A program made the translations under genes and the position numbers. Shown piece after piece: positions 46,604 to 57,694 of a stretch of 64,000 bases of DNA. Source of the DNA: Amorphophallus konjac (lineage: Eukaryota; Streptophyta; Magnoliopsida; Alismatales; Araceae); assembly GCA_022559845.1 (NCBI GenBank), contig CM040117.1:10316856-10380855 (forward strand), in the 5' to 3' direction. Position 1 is the stretch's first letter; every line of letters starts with the position of its first letter. Below the pieces are notes generated by a model. That model was not told the origin of the DNA, did no database searches, and saw only the letters and a list, made by a program, of their open reading frames with translations.

Positions 46604-47121
46604 TAGGGCGGTCAATGAACTGGGCTCGGGCCGGGCTTAGGCCGGTCCAGCCCAAGCCCGACTCATCAATGTTAAAGCCCGAGCCCGGGCTGGGCCCAAC
46701 TTTTTCAAAGGCCCGACTTCGACCCGGCCTAGCCCAACCCGACAAATTAAATGAAAAAATAATAAAAAATACATATAAGAATATAAAACTTACCATTTCA
46801 CTAAATTAATTAGAATTTTAAATGTTAGTTTATTTGGAAAGAGAGTTTTTAATTTTCTAATTAAACAAAATATAATATTTTTATTTTAAAATTAAATAAA
46901 AATAAAAATTGAAGGGAGAAAAAAAAAGAATGGACCAAGTCAGGCCGGGCCAACCCGCGGGATAAACTCAAAGCCTGGGCCCCGCCCACGGATCTAGTCG
47001 AGCTAGGCTTTTAAGCCCGAAAAGGACCCGCGGGCCGAAATGGGCCTGGCAGCCAGGCCCAAAATCGGGCTGGGCCCGCGGGCCTGTCAGGCCAGGCCAG
47101 GCCGGCCCATTGACAACCCTA
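46604..47121. mobile_element. hAT MITE with GGCCCGGGC-type repeats
   Basis: The ends TAGGGCGGTCAATG and inverted TAGGGTTGTCAATG match at 12 of 14 positions. The 8-bp target duplication attccatc is perfect (46596-46603 and 47122-47129). Dense 'gggc(t/c)cgggcc' and 'caggccaggccggcc' words fill about 100 bases at the left end and 190 at the right; the centre is AT-rich. 518 bases, no coding capacity. Confidence 0.9.
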
Positions 47122-47129
47122 ATTCCATC

Positions 47130-47515
47130 TAAATCATTATTTACTTTCAAATTCCAAGGATCCAACCCCGCCAACCCACCAAAGAGGTTGCACGTTGCAG
47201 GTGGCACGTCCCGTGGATGGAGGAGGCCAGCATCACCGTCACCTAGCAATTCCCCCATGGCCCCCAACAGCTACATGACCGAGATCTGCAACTGCAGGTG
47301 CACGTCCACGAACGCACATGTGCGTGCACACGTGTGCACACAAACACGCAGATATAAGAGGAGAAGGGGTGTGTAATTGTGTGAGAGGGGATGGTCAGCA
47401 AATGCCAGATAGGAAAGCAATGCTAGAGAAGGTAAGTGTTGTACCGCTGCTCTGTCTGGGATCACCATACATTGCGATCCCAAAACCACCCAGGATGAAG
47501 TGTAGGCAGGCCATC
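47130..47515. other. unassigned DNA
   Basis: Contains a CA/TG-rich stretch (47290-47360). No gene or transposon recognised. Confidence 0.5.
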
Positions 47516-49510
47516 TGATGCGAAACGGTGGACAGAGTTCTTCATTTCTTCAGTCGGTAGCGCGAGGCGGAGCTCTTCTTGGACACGATCCTGGCAGTGG
47601 CCGCCTTCTGAACGCGGAAGTCTTCATGACCGCATTCATATTGAACACGGCTTGTCGTCCCACCGCGTTCTGGACGCGGGTTCTGTGCTCATTCAAGCCT
47701 TCCAAAACGATGCTTTGTTCATCCTTCCATGCCAGCAGCATCTGAGAGCGGCATTTTGAGGTAGCAGCTGGTATTATGAGGGGGGGAGAAGGGGGGAGAA
47801 GGGGAGAAAGGATTAAAACTGGTTTATCTACTACATAGGGCCGTAGGGAGGGAGAATGGTGGAGATGTGGAGGAAGGGGACGATGGCAATGGGGGTGGTG
47901 GATTAGGGTTAGGGTTGGGGCTATCTCGCTCGTTTCCATCTCAAAAACGAGGCTCAATCTCTCATCTCCTTCTCAGAGACAGCAACCCGTGATGGTGGTG
48001 GGTTTGAGGGGCGGAGGCGCATTAGAAGAGAGAGGGATGGAAGCGGCGATGGCGAATAGCGGTGGAAGATAAGGAGGAGGTGGAATGAAGAGGTCGGTCG
48101 GGGCTTCACACCCATCCCCATCACAAGGACGTCGCAGCCGACGCTTCACGCACCTCTCCATGGACAGATCGAGCCTTCTCAGCTCGCTTTATGGCTTCTC
48201 ACCCGGATTCAAAAATTAGGCATAGCCATGGCTAAATTCAAATTTCTTCATTCTATTCATTCGTTTATAGCAGGGGATACATATATAGGAGGATGGGGGA
48301 AGGGGAAACGACGCCAATACATTGATTTCTCATGGGAAATAGCACCTACATTGAAGTCCTCGAGCATCCAAACGTCGGGGTGGTTGGCAGGTGGACGCTT
48401 GACGAAGAAACCAGATCGCGGCCTCAGTAGAGGCCGCGACCTGAACGCGGTGCCCCTGGGGGCGTTCAGGTCTGAACGTGGTTCCCCAGGGGGGCGAATT
48501 TGATGCGAAAATGAGGGCAGGAGTCTTCATTTCTTCAGCCGGTAGCGCAGGGGGAAGCTCTTCTTGGACGCGGTCGTGGCAGTGGCTGCCTTCTGAATGC
48601 GGAGGTCGTCATGACCGCGTTCATGTTGAACGCGGCTTGTCGTCCCACCGCATTCTAGACGCGGGTTCTGTCCTCATTCAAGCCTTCCAAAATGATGCTT
48701 TGTTCATCCTTCCATGCCGGCGACGTCCGAGGGCGGCGTTTTGAGGCAACAGCTGCTATTATGAGGGGGGAAGAAGGCGGGAGAAGGGGGAGGAAGGATT
48801 AAAACTGGTTTATCTACTAAATAGGGCCGTATGGAGGGAGAATGGTGGAGATGTGGAGGAAGGGGACAGTGACAATGCGGGCGGTGGATTAGGGTTAGGG
48901 TTGGGGCTATCTCGCTCGTTTCTATCTCAGAAACGAGGCTCAATCTCTCATCTCCTTCTCAGAGATAGCAACAAGTGATGGTGGCGGGTTTGAGGGGCGG
49001 AGGCGCATTAGAAGAGAGAGGGATGAAAGCGGCGGTGGCGATGGCGGACGACGGTGGAAGATAAGGAGGAGGTGGAACGAAGAGGTCGGTCGGGGCTTCA
49101 CACCCATCCCCATCGCAGGGACGTCGCAACCGGCGCTTCACGCTCCTCTCCATGGATAGATCGAGCCTTCTCAGCTCGCTTTAGGGCTTCTCACCCGGAT
49201 TCAAAAATTAGGCATACCCATGGCGAAATTCAAATTTATTCATTCTATTCATTCGTTTACAGCAGGGAATACATATATAGGAGGATGGGGGAAGGGAAAC
49301 GACGCCAATACATTGACTTCTCATGGGAAATAGCAGCTACATTGAAGTCCTCGAGCGTCCAAATGTCGGGGTCGTTGGCAGGTGGGTGCTCGGCGAAGAA
49401 ACCAGATCGCAGGCTCAGTAGAGGCCGCGGCCTGAACGCGATGCCCTTGGGGGCCGCATTCATGTCTGAACACGGTTCCCCAGGGGGCCACGTTCAGGTG
49501 TTGGCCGTCT
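47516..49510. repeat. tandem duplication, two units of about 985 bases
   Basis: Unit 1 starts near 47516 and unit 2 near 48501; shared landmarks such as 'cttcatttcttcag' (47540, 48525) are 985 bases apart. Each unit contains 'ttagggttaggg' and a C-rich stretch, and ends with 'cccaggggg' words. On the minus strand both carry related small frames beginning 'MER(C/S)VKRRLRRPCDGDG' (47973-48161; 48959-49153). I recognise no protein family. Confidence 0.85.
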
Positions 49511-50040
49511 AGGGTTTGCCGCCGACGTCCTCGTCACCATCATTAGGATGGTGGTCCTAGCTAGCATCTTCACCAAAATGGCAAGCATGTCAAAGCAATT
49601 CGGGGTGACGTAGAGCCACATGCCAGTACATACCAGTGGCTGTCAACGAAGACAATGGCATCATCCAGGACAAAGACCATCACATCTGGAGGATGGAACT
49701 TACAGCATTTTTGCAAATCACCAAGCTGAGGATGTTGTAGCTTCCTTCCTTAGGCACACTGCCACGTCATTCAGAATCAAGCACATGATGGCGAAGTGAG
49801 GGCACCTAGGCATCGAGAAGATGTTGTCATCATCCTCAAGTGCCCAAGTAGGAGAATAGGGCGGCAATTTAAAGGGAAGCGCAATGAGATTCTATGGCCA
49901 AGGTGGGAAGCTTCAAAAAACAAGCAGGTCCGCGTTATCCTCCAGTGCTGGATTAAAGTGCAACCTACCAGTGACAAGGACCTTGTTGTTCTCCGTCACT
50001 GGGAGAGCCAAAGGGTCCTCCAAGTGCTTCAGTTCAGGGG
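49511..50040. other. unassigned DNA left of the 211-bp MITE
   Basis: No gene, repeat or transposon recognised. Sequence is contiguous across the MITE to 50268 onward once the duplicated attcccac is removed. Confidence 0.5.
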
Positions 50041-50048
50041 ATTCCCAC

Positions 50049-50259
50049 TATGGATGGCAGTATCGGCCGAAACCGATACGTTTCGGCCTATACCGAAACC
50101 GAAACGGGCCTTGTCACTGTAGCAAGTCCGATACCAAAATAAATTATTTTTTAATGGTTTCGGACCGAAACCGACCGAAACCGGACCTGCTCAATACAAT
50201 TTTTGCCTTTTCTGACTATTTTGAACCGGTTTCGGCCGAAACCGATACTGCCATCCTTG
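50049..50259. mobile_element. 211-bp MITE derived from the large hAT family
   Basis: The ends (T)ATGGATGGCAGTATCGG and inverted AAGGATGGCAGTATCGG are bounded by duplication attcccac (50041-50048; 50260-50267). It carries TTTCGGCCGAAA, the phrase 'cactgtagcaagtccgata' and the right-end palindromes. The 'cactgtagca(a/g)gtccga' phrase is also in the left subterminal part of hAT copy 2 (39010-39025) and, diverged, of copy 1 (4592-4606). It is therefore a deletion derivative that kept only the ends. Confidence 0.92.
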
Positions 50260-50267
50260 ATTCCCAC

Positions 50268-51517
50268 TGCCAAGGGGATTTTGGATGGAGACCTAGATGG
50301 GAGAGCTCATCATCCTTGATCTATTGGGAATGCCTCAATCGTCATGGCAAGGTTTTTTTTTTTTTTTGTGGGGGGGGGGGGGGGGGGAGCGGGTGCGACC
50401 TCCCCTTCCGGAACCAACACCACACAGGGTTGCCAGATGGAGGGAGGGAGAGGTGGGAGCATAGTTTCATTTAAACAGTAGATATGCCTTTTTGACACTT
50501 GGGTTACACTTTTGCCATGCCTTGGATAAGTTCTGTTAACATTCACATTCAAAAACAAATGCATGGGATTTTCTCTAATGAAACAGATTTTGGGGAGTAA
50601 TAAAAAATAGATCGAGTGTGAGGGTTTATTTGTAAATAAGAAAAAAGTATACGTGTTAAAACTAGAAAACCAAAACAAAAATTTTGACCCTTGCCCAACT
50701 CTTCAATTCCTCTCCTTTTGCTTCTGTTATGAATCACTATTTCCAGATTTCTTTAAATATAACATTAATCCAGGTGCACCATCTACTCTTCTGAGACTGT
50801 CCAAGAACAATGCCAAAGTCATCTTCTTCCATCAAAAACATTCGGTGAGCTAACACTAGTTGACAACTCATCTCAGAATAAAGCAAAAATGTAATCTACA
50901 CAATTTTAATCGGTAGCCATACTTGCACCCAATGAATAATCATCAAAAATTGGCCTTCCTTACTATCTTGTGTGAGGTACTATGTTCTTTCTCCAAATAA
51001 TCATGATGACATTATGTTCCTCCCTTCCGAATAATAGTGATGGAATTCATTTACCTTGCTCATATTTTGATTAACACAACTTTTTCAGAAGGTTTTCAAA
51101 ACTTCTTATGCAGATAGATGGAAGAATATAAGAGAAAGGGTAATACAACTACCAGGAAAGCAATGATATGTTTCCCAGTACTGGACAAAAAAGACAAGTA
51201 AAAAGAAAAAGAAAATACAAAGGGAAGTGCAAAATTCAAAGAAAGATGGTTATTAGTTAAAAGTTGTGCATACACACAATAGTCAACAAGAAACAAATAA
51301 ATGAGGTTAGCAAATCAATGTGAAAGGCAAAGAAACTGAGATAGCCAACAAGTATATTTTTTATCATCAACTTTCTAATGAGTATCCTCAGAAAAGAGTC
51401 ATTAACCAAAGAATTTCTACTGCTTTTTTTGATGCCTCCGGTGAGATATGAACACTTCATAAAATATCGAGCATTGAAGATCCTGCACTAACATGAGTGA
51501 GATAGTGAGTAACTTAC
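50268..51517. other. KIN-beta-gamma intron 3' of exon C, unassigned
   Basis: Downstream (minus sense) of the last exon found. Contains a T-run followed by a G-run (50357-50388) and AT-rich sequence. I looked for the next exon of the gene here and found none. Confidence 0.5.
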
Positions 51518-51577
51518 CTGCTCATACAAGATATGAAATGCTTGCTTTACGGGCAGCTCAACATCAAGTGCAATAAC
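51518..51577 (-). CDS. KIN-beta-gamma (SNF4-like SnRK1 subunit), exon C
   Basis: 60 bases, 20 codons, encoding 'VIALDVELPVKQAFHILYEQ'. The flanking signals are canonical on minus: acceptor ttcag|GTT before and donor CAG|gtaag after. The peptide is the start of the first CBS repeat of plant KIN-beta-gamma, which senses the energy state in the SnRK1 kinase complex by binding adenine nucleotides. It is in frame with exon B across a 96-base intron. The following exons (rest of the CBS domains) are not recognisable in the window and may lie left of the transposon clusters or outside it. Confidence 0.88.
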
Positions 51578-51673
51578 CTGAAATGATAGCATAGTTGAAA
51601 GCAGCAAAGTCACTATACTTCAAAAAGGAACTGTGGACATCATGGACTAAGAGAAAATGGCAAATATATAGAC

Positions 51674-51809
51674 CTTGCCAGAATCTGGAAGTAAGTCATA
51701 AGCTGTATGTGTTGACAAGAATACAGAGATGCGGTGGCGAGATGCATCAACATCAGCATCAGAAATCCTTTGAGGCAAACCCTGAAGGGTGCCACCTGAC
51801 ACTGTAACC
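51674..51809 (-). CDS. KIN-beta-gamma exon B (start of exon uncertain by 7 bases)
   Basis: Encodes '[20 protein letters not shown]' and then '[12 protein letters not shown]', the linker between the carbohydrate-binding domain and the first CBS repeat of plant KIN-beta-gamma. The donor is AAG|gtctat, weaker than usual. If the exon starts at the acceptor atcag|GTT (51809), the peptide begins '[10 protein letters not shown]', as expected for the family. A four-G run (51780-51783) then shifts the frame and a stop follows. If it starts at ttacag|TGT (51802), 43 codons stay open in the right frame. Either an alternative acceptor is used or there is a one-base indel. The gene may therefore be intact or damaged. 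Confidence 0.85.
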
Positions 51810-52065
51810 TGATTGACATAAAAGTGATAGCAATACTAGAAAAGATTAACAAAAATCTAATACGACACCAGTGTACAGGCCTCTTTTTGAAGCTCTGAAA
51901 AACAAAAACAAATTATTCTAATCGACATTAATGACATCACTGGCTGGGTGTGAACAACCTACAGAAGCTGGCAAATAAATAACCTGTAGGCTAAACGCTA
52001 TGTCTTTCCAAGAAATACTGCATTTTAGATACTGAACACATACATCTACGAAACAGCAGGTGTGG

Positions 52066-52865
52066 CAGACTTGCAACATTGTAAAAACACTATACATGGA
52101 TTCGTGCTTTTATATATCATGTTGCTAGCCACTTTCAAACACATATATCATGTTGCTAGCACAGTCACATTCAGCAACTGTCAATACTCAGTGCTTTAAT
52201 TGTAAATCCCAGATACCAGACTAACTTGTCAAAGCTGGATCCCGGAAGAAAGTTAGTTGAAGCAGAAAGTTAGGAATTTGCATGCCTATCAACCTTTCTG
52301 GATAATTTAACCGTTCACCTTAACAAAGAAAATACTAGGATTTGGATGTGGGAGAAACAGGGTGCTTTCTCGGTCCACCTGTGTCAAGCTACTGCAAGAT
52401 AGTGGTTGTAAGGTCTGCTGGAAGAACCTTATATAAAAAGCAAAGGTTCCGAGCAAAATCAAGATCAGACTTGCAACATTGTAAAAACATTATACATGGA
52501 TTCGTGCTTTTATATATCATGTTGCTAGCAACTTTCAAACAAATCTATCATGTTGCTAGCACAGTCACATTCAGCAACTGTCAATACTCAGTGCTTTAAT
52601 TGTAAATCCCAGATACCAGACTAACTTGTCAAAGCTGGATTCCGGAAGAAAGTTAGTTGAAGCAGAAATTTAGGAATTTGCATGCCTATCAACCTTTCTG
52701 GAAAATTTAACTGTTCACCTTAACAAAGAAAATACTAGGATTTGGATGTGGGAGAAACAGGGTGCTTTCTCAGTCCACCTGTGTCAAGCTACTGCAAGAT
52801 GGTGGTTGTAAGGTCTGCTGGAAGAACCTTATATAAAGGCAAAGGTTCCGAGCAAAATCAAGATC
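52066..52865. repeat. tandem duplication, two units of 400 bases
   Basis: 52066-52465 is repeated at 52466-52865 with only a handful of differences (for example ggatcccgg/ggattccgg and ataaaaagc/ataaaggc). The second copy is one base shorter. Each unit holds 5' flanking DNA plus about 235 bases of the L1 tail that follows. Confidence 0.92.
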
Positions 52866-53754
52866 TTCTCATAGAAAATGGTATTGTGGAGGCTTTCAAC
52901 TGCTGATAGATCAAGGAAGTTTGTGCCCATCGTTGAGGGGAATTGCCTCTTTCATGCAGCTCTTCAAGAATCTAACAATCACTTATCTGTGGAGTGTAGG
53001 ATCAACAGAGTTCTTGGATCACTCTATCCAAAGCCCTTGGCTTTTCTTGGTGGGAACCAAGGAGTGTTTTAGAGCTTATGAAGGGATGGAAACAGAGGTG
53101 TCCAAGTCAGACTGACATTTTTAGGGGAGTAGATGCCTTTGCACAGGTTCAGCATGATTATCTACCTTTGTTATGGCCTCTTTGATAACCAAATAGGTTA
53201 GAATAGGGACAGTTATCCAGGTTATCCTGGTTAACCGAGTCTGGTTGCAAGGATGAGTAGTTCCAGGTACAATAAGTTATTCTGGAATAAATCTGAAAAA
53301 CTAATTCAAGTAAAAAACTAGAATCAGTTATTCTAGCTAGAATAGGATAAGTTCTCACCTATTATCTGTTGTGTTTTTTAATCATTTTATCCAAATTACT
53401 TTTCTTACTTTAGGTAGAATAAGAAAAGAGTTATCAAAGCAAAAAGGCAGTTTTCTTGGATTACCCTACCACAGAGTAACCTAACCGGCTTATCCTACCC
53501 AGTAAGCAGATGGGCCCTTTCAGGATTTGATGGATTGGAAGAATTTTGTTTCTTAGGTTTGTTGTAGGGGCCTGGTGCCTTCAGTCACCTTTCTTTTTCA
53601 GTGTTGCCCTTTTCTGGTTGTTCCTCTGGGGCTTGTTCTATCATCTTGATGGATCACTGTTGCATGCGAAGGGGGAGTTTTTTGTTTCCCCTCTTTCATG
53701 GTACTCTTTTTATTGTCTTTAATGAAATGTGGCCTGCCACCTTCAGAAAAAGAG
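52630..53754 (+). mobile_element. 5'-truncated L1-type LINE in the KIN-beta-gamma intron
   Basis: It is bounded by a 15-bp duplication with one mismatch: accagactaacttgt at 52615-52629 and accagactaagttgt at 53755-53769. It ends in a short A-rich tail (cagaaaaag) after 'aatgaaatgtggcctgcc', like plant L1 3' ends. A fragment 'RIWMWEKQGAFSV' resembles the segment before the zinc-binding C-terminus of plant L1 ORF2. The first 235 bases are also present in the upstream 400-bp repeat unit. Confidence 0.7.
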
Positions 53755-53769
53755 ACCAGACTAAGTTGT

Positions 53770-55092
53770 AGCTCGGTTGTAGAGCTATCCTCATATTACA
53801 ACACATTTTTCCATGTATGCATCTACTTAATACAAGTTAACTTTTGTTTTTTTAAGTGAATACAAGTTAAGTTTTGTTAGAGAAAAAAAAGGTTGAGTTG
53901 AATTTCAAGAAAACCATTGTTAAGATTCAAACAATACTTTCTGAAACTCACATTTGAAAGTTAAGTGCTGACATGTGTACCCATGCTCAAGAACCATGAG
54001 ATAACTGAAACCATGCAAACATCCAAAGTTCAGATACTCAGGTGTAGGAAGATGGTCTTCCTTCTTCTTTTTAGGTAATGATCCACTTTCAAAGAAACAA
54101 AATAGGTGTTGAGAGACAGCAGGAAAAACAATCAAAGCTTCTCCATTAAACACTATGGCAATAGCGTGATGTACATGCAAGGCTACAAGACAACTTCATA
54201 TACAAGTTGGAAGAGGACTCCTTGATACTAATGAAAGAATAGGACACATATACACTGATCCAAGAAAAGCTACCACTTAAAATCCTAATCCAGTAGGACT
54301 CTAGTCCTAATTTGAGTCCTAAAGACCATAAGTAGGACTAGGATTAATATATGTAATCTCTCTATTACAGCCACCATCAACTCACAGTGGATCATAAATA
54401 CAGAGGTTACACTAATTCTCTGAAATGCAGAGCCATCAAACTTGATAAAGAGATCAGTAAGTTGCTCAACTGGAAGAAAAGTAATTATGTAAATGAGCTA
54501 GAGAGGTACAGCAGACAGACAAAGAGATCAATATCCACTCATGGAAGACCAAATCGCTATGGATGGTCATATTGTAAAAGTATAAGAGCTGGGAAGCTAC
54601 ACCAAGAACATGAAGAAGCATTGCAGTCAAACAGCCTCAGTAAAAGGAGCAGAACGACTAAATAAACGAGCCATTGAATCATTTGTGGTATATGTTAGAG
54701 AAGTGCGTACTCAACCTACTGAGCAGCTGATAAATCCGGAGTCATGATGACAGCAGGAGAAATTGCTAAGGTGAAGGCCTGAAATAAGTAATGGAAGCTA
54801 TAAGGTAGAGTACAAAAGCTACAGGAGTGCCATGAATAGTCTTGAATAAAATGCCAATGGGAATATGAACTTCGATTGGAGCAAAAAGAGCAGAAATGAC
54901 CAAAAGATAGAGTTAGACTAGATATAGAGATCACAGTAGATGCAGAAGTGATTGGAAAAAGAAGACATTGGGTAAAAGGAAGGCCCACAGAGTACTCAAC
55001 CACTCCAATGAATCAACATCATAAAAGACCACAAGATGAGTGCATAGCAAGACAAAGCCCTAAAGAAGTCAATGGATAGTGAAACAAATTCT
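53770..55092. other. intronic DNA, unassigned
   Basis: Contains a plus frame of 92 codons (54387-54665) without recognisable similarity, and several 'tagtcctaa/taggact' words at 54290-54350 that resemble decayed LTR sequence. No firm call. Confidence 0.45.
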
Positions 55093-55097
55093 GAAGT

Positions 55098-55625
55098 TGA
55101 TGTAGAACAAGACTTGTGACATCGGACGACATACTCGGTTGGCGTTTCATACATTGACACTATTTACACGAACGACGATCGGAGTCATAGCATCGTCATT
55201 TTTATTTTTAATTTTATTATGTAATTTTTATCTTTATTTGGGTCTAATGTTGTAGTCATCGATGTCCTAAGTAACTTTCAATTTACAGTTGTATTGGGCT
55301 CTTTGGGAGCCAACTTGATGTCTTTTCTATTTTTCTGTATTTTTTGGTGCGATTTTCGCACTATTTCTTGAGTCTAGGGGTAAAGTCATCCAAAAAGGTC
55401 ACATTAGGGTTACGGTTAGCCTACCTCCTATAAATAGTCCTTGTAACCTCTCTTTTCCAATTAATGATGAATTTTCTAGTTGCGATTTTGCAGTATTTTC
55501 CTAGTCTCTGAGAGAGAGATGTGTAAGCCTTGAGAGGAGGCCCCCTATGGTGGTCCCTATGAGAGGGAGGGCGATAGACCTACACCCCCACTGCTATCCA
55601 AACCCTAGTGCTCTGTTCCGCATCA
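55098..55625 (+). repeat. 5' LTR of the short LTR element
   Basis: 528 bases; TATA word ctataaatag at about 55428-55437, followed by cttgtaacc. Similar to the 3' LTR with scattered substitutions. Confidence 0.88.
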
Positions 55626-57043
55626 GACTGACATCAGAGCCAGCATAGACTTCTTCTACGGAGTTGAGATCCTGTCTGCGCTGCCGCTGCCACCGCCACC
55701 GTTCAGTGTCGCCGCCATCGCCATCCCCGCTCCGCCAGCCCGTGGCCATCTGTAGACCGCACACCCCCCTGTTCACCTATTTCCCACCTTCACCACCAAC
55801 TGCAGTTCTGCGCCGCCAGCCACCCTTCCTCCTTCCTGCGCACAACCACCACCATCCACTGCCGCCTCCCCTTTCCCTTTCATCCTCCACTATTCTGCGC
55901 ACAGTAAAACCCTAGGAGGTTGGATCTTATTCCTCCATCGCGCTGCCCTTTCTGCTACTGTTTGCGAACCCATTCCTGCCCCGCCTTCTCCAACCGCTGC
56001 CCCCACTGTTCCCTTCTCTCGGCCTCACCACTTCCCCCATTTTCCCTCCCGTCCGCAGTGGCCAAACCCTAACCACCGCAGACCCTTTCTTCCTCCGCAT
56101 CTCCCCCTCGCTTCCTCACCATACGCAGGCAGAAATCCCGACCACTTTCTGCTCCTTTCTTATTCTTCCCCATACACCACCCTCCACCTTTTTTTTCTTC
56201 CTCAGCATCACCTTTTTTTCCCTCTTTTCTTCTTCTTTCATCTCTGTTCAGCCCCCTGCGAACCAGGCACCCAGCGAGCCAGGCGCCACCGTGAGTCCAG
56301 TCCGCCTCCACCCTACAGCTGCCGCCGGCGGCCGGTTCGGACACCCCTCCGCAACCCCCCCCCCCCCGCCGAAGCAGCCCTTGTGACTCTGCCGCGCCGG
56401 ATCGCTCCCTCATCCTCCGGCTCCATCGCCCCCCTTCTTCACAACTGCCGCAGCCCCATTGCCTTTCCTCTCCCTTTCTGCAGTCCACTGCCGCCTGAAC
56501 CCTCGACCACTGCCAGCCACCCGCAACCCCCCCTCCTGCAGGGGCCAGCCACCACTGATACCATCTCTGGACCTCCCAACACCCCGCCTGTTCTTTCCCT
56601 CCCCCACTCAGTACACTGTGTGTGCAGTCCACCGGTGACACCCCAAGGACGCAAGGGAGGCCCAGCCGGCCAGACAGCCGGCCCAACCACACCCAGGAGT
56701 GCAGTCCAGTCTGGCCCATTTCAGATCGGCCCAACTTGCAGTCTGCTCAACATCAGTTTGATCAGAGCCTGAGAACCAATTTATTACATCAAACCGGGAT
56801 CTGAGGTAATTTCTTGCACGTGCCAAATGAGTATTAATTTTGACGCATATTTGTCGAACGAGGAGCGAGTTAGAGAGTACTCTTAAATGATCGATGTCCA
56901 CATAACTATATTTCTCGCTCTATTGTTGACTCATTATTAAAAACTGGCGAGATTATTGTTAACGGTAACCAAGTTTTTGTGGAGTTCCATCGACAGTTAA
57001 CAAGTAAGCGCACATTGAAAACTATTAATTACATTGATGGAGC

Positions 57044-57694
57044 GTGGTGTACTATTACTTCGATGGGCTCCCACATCACTTTGGGACAAGATTGGACGGC
57101 AAGACGGTTACCATAGACCCTGACCGGTCTAGTTGCACTATCCAGTCACCACATTTCAAAGGAAAATTCTGGTTTCCAAACCCAGACGTGTGCGCAATCC
57201 TCGATCGCAAGGAGGCAATACAAAATTTGATAGCTATGTTTGCTAGACCACCTATGGATGTATGGGACCAAGGTTTGTTGGTCAAGTCCGTACTGGCTTT
57301 GATGGATGATTCTATACTCAGTTGTTTCGTCATATGAGATTATTGCAACAGTCACTCTCGATGACATCTGGGATCAGGATTTAGTTGTTATGTTCGGATT
57401 AGATTTGACTGATGACACCATGTTTGAGGTTGCTCCATCAGTTGATCTGTCCCATGTCGTGCTCCCTCCAGATCCCTCTCATGTTGATGTGCTGTTGTTG
57501 GAGCCATCTCCAGTCTCCAGTTGACTTGATGTGGCAGGACTTTTGTGAATCACATGAGGAGCAGCGGATCGAGATTTCTGACATGATTGTCTACCCTGAG
57601 TTCCCTGTTTATGCTCTTGTGTTCGTCTTCGTCCTATTTCGACACTTCAAAATTCAAGGACGAATTTTTTTAAACTGGGGGGGATGATACAAAA
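57044..57694 (+). pseudogene. unidentified coding-like frames in the short LTR element
   Basis: Three successive plus frames (57044-57337, 57306-57524, 57412-57687) have protein-like composition ('PHFKGKFWFPNPDVCAILDR'; 'HVVLPPDPSHVDVLLLEP') and end at the purine tract. The word 'FKDEFF' in one frame just before the tract is like the extreme C-terminus of gypsy polyproteins. I cannot assign a domain. They could be the decayed end of pol or a product specific to this element. Confidence 0.35.

Noticed and set aside
50357..50388. T-run followed by a G-run, considered as a retroposon tail
   Set aside because: No element body or target duplication found; a simple homopolymer tract, possibly with assembly error.
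54387..54665. 92-codon plus frame rich in Lys/Arg/Ser
   Set aside because: No similarity, no splice context and surrounded by decayed DNA; kept only as a remark.
56069..56734. 221-codon minus frame inside the short LTR element
   Set aside because: It is Gly/Trp/Arg-rich, antisense to a C-rich leader, with no recognisable domain; a compositional artefact.
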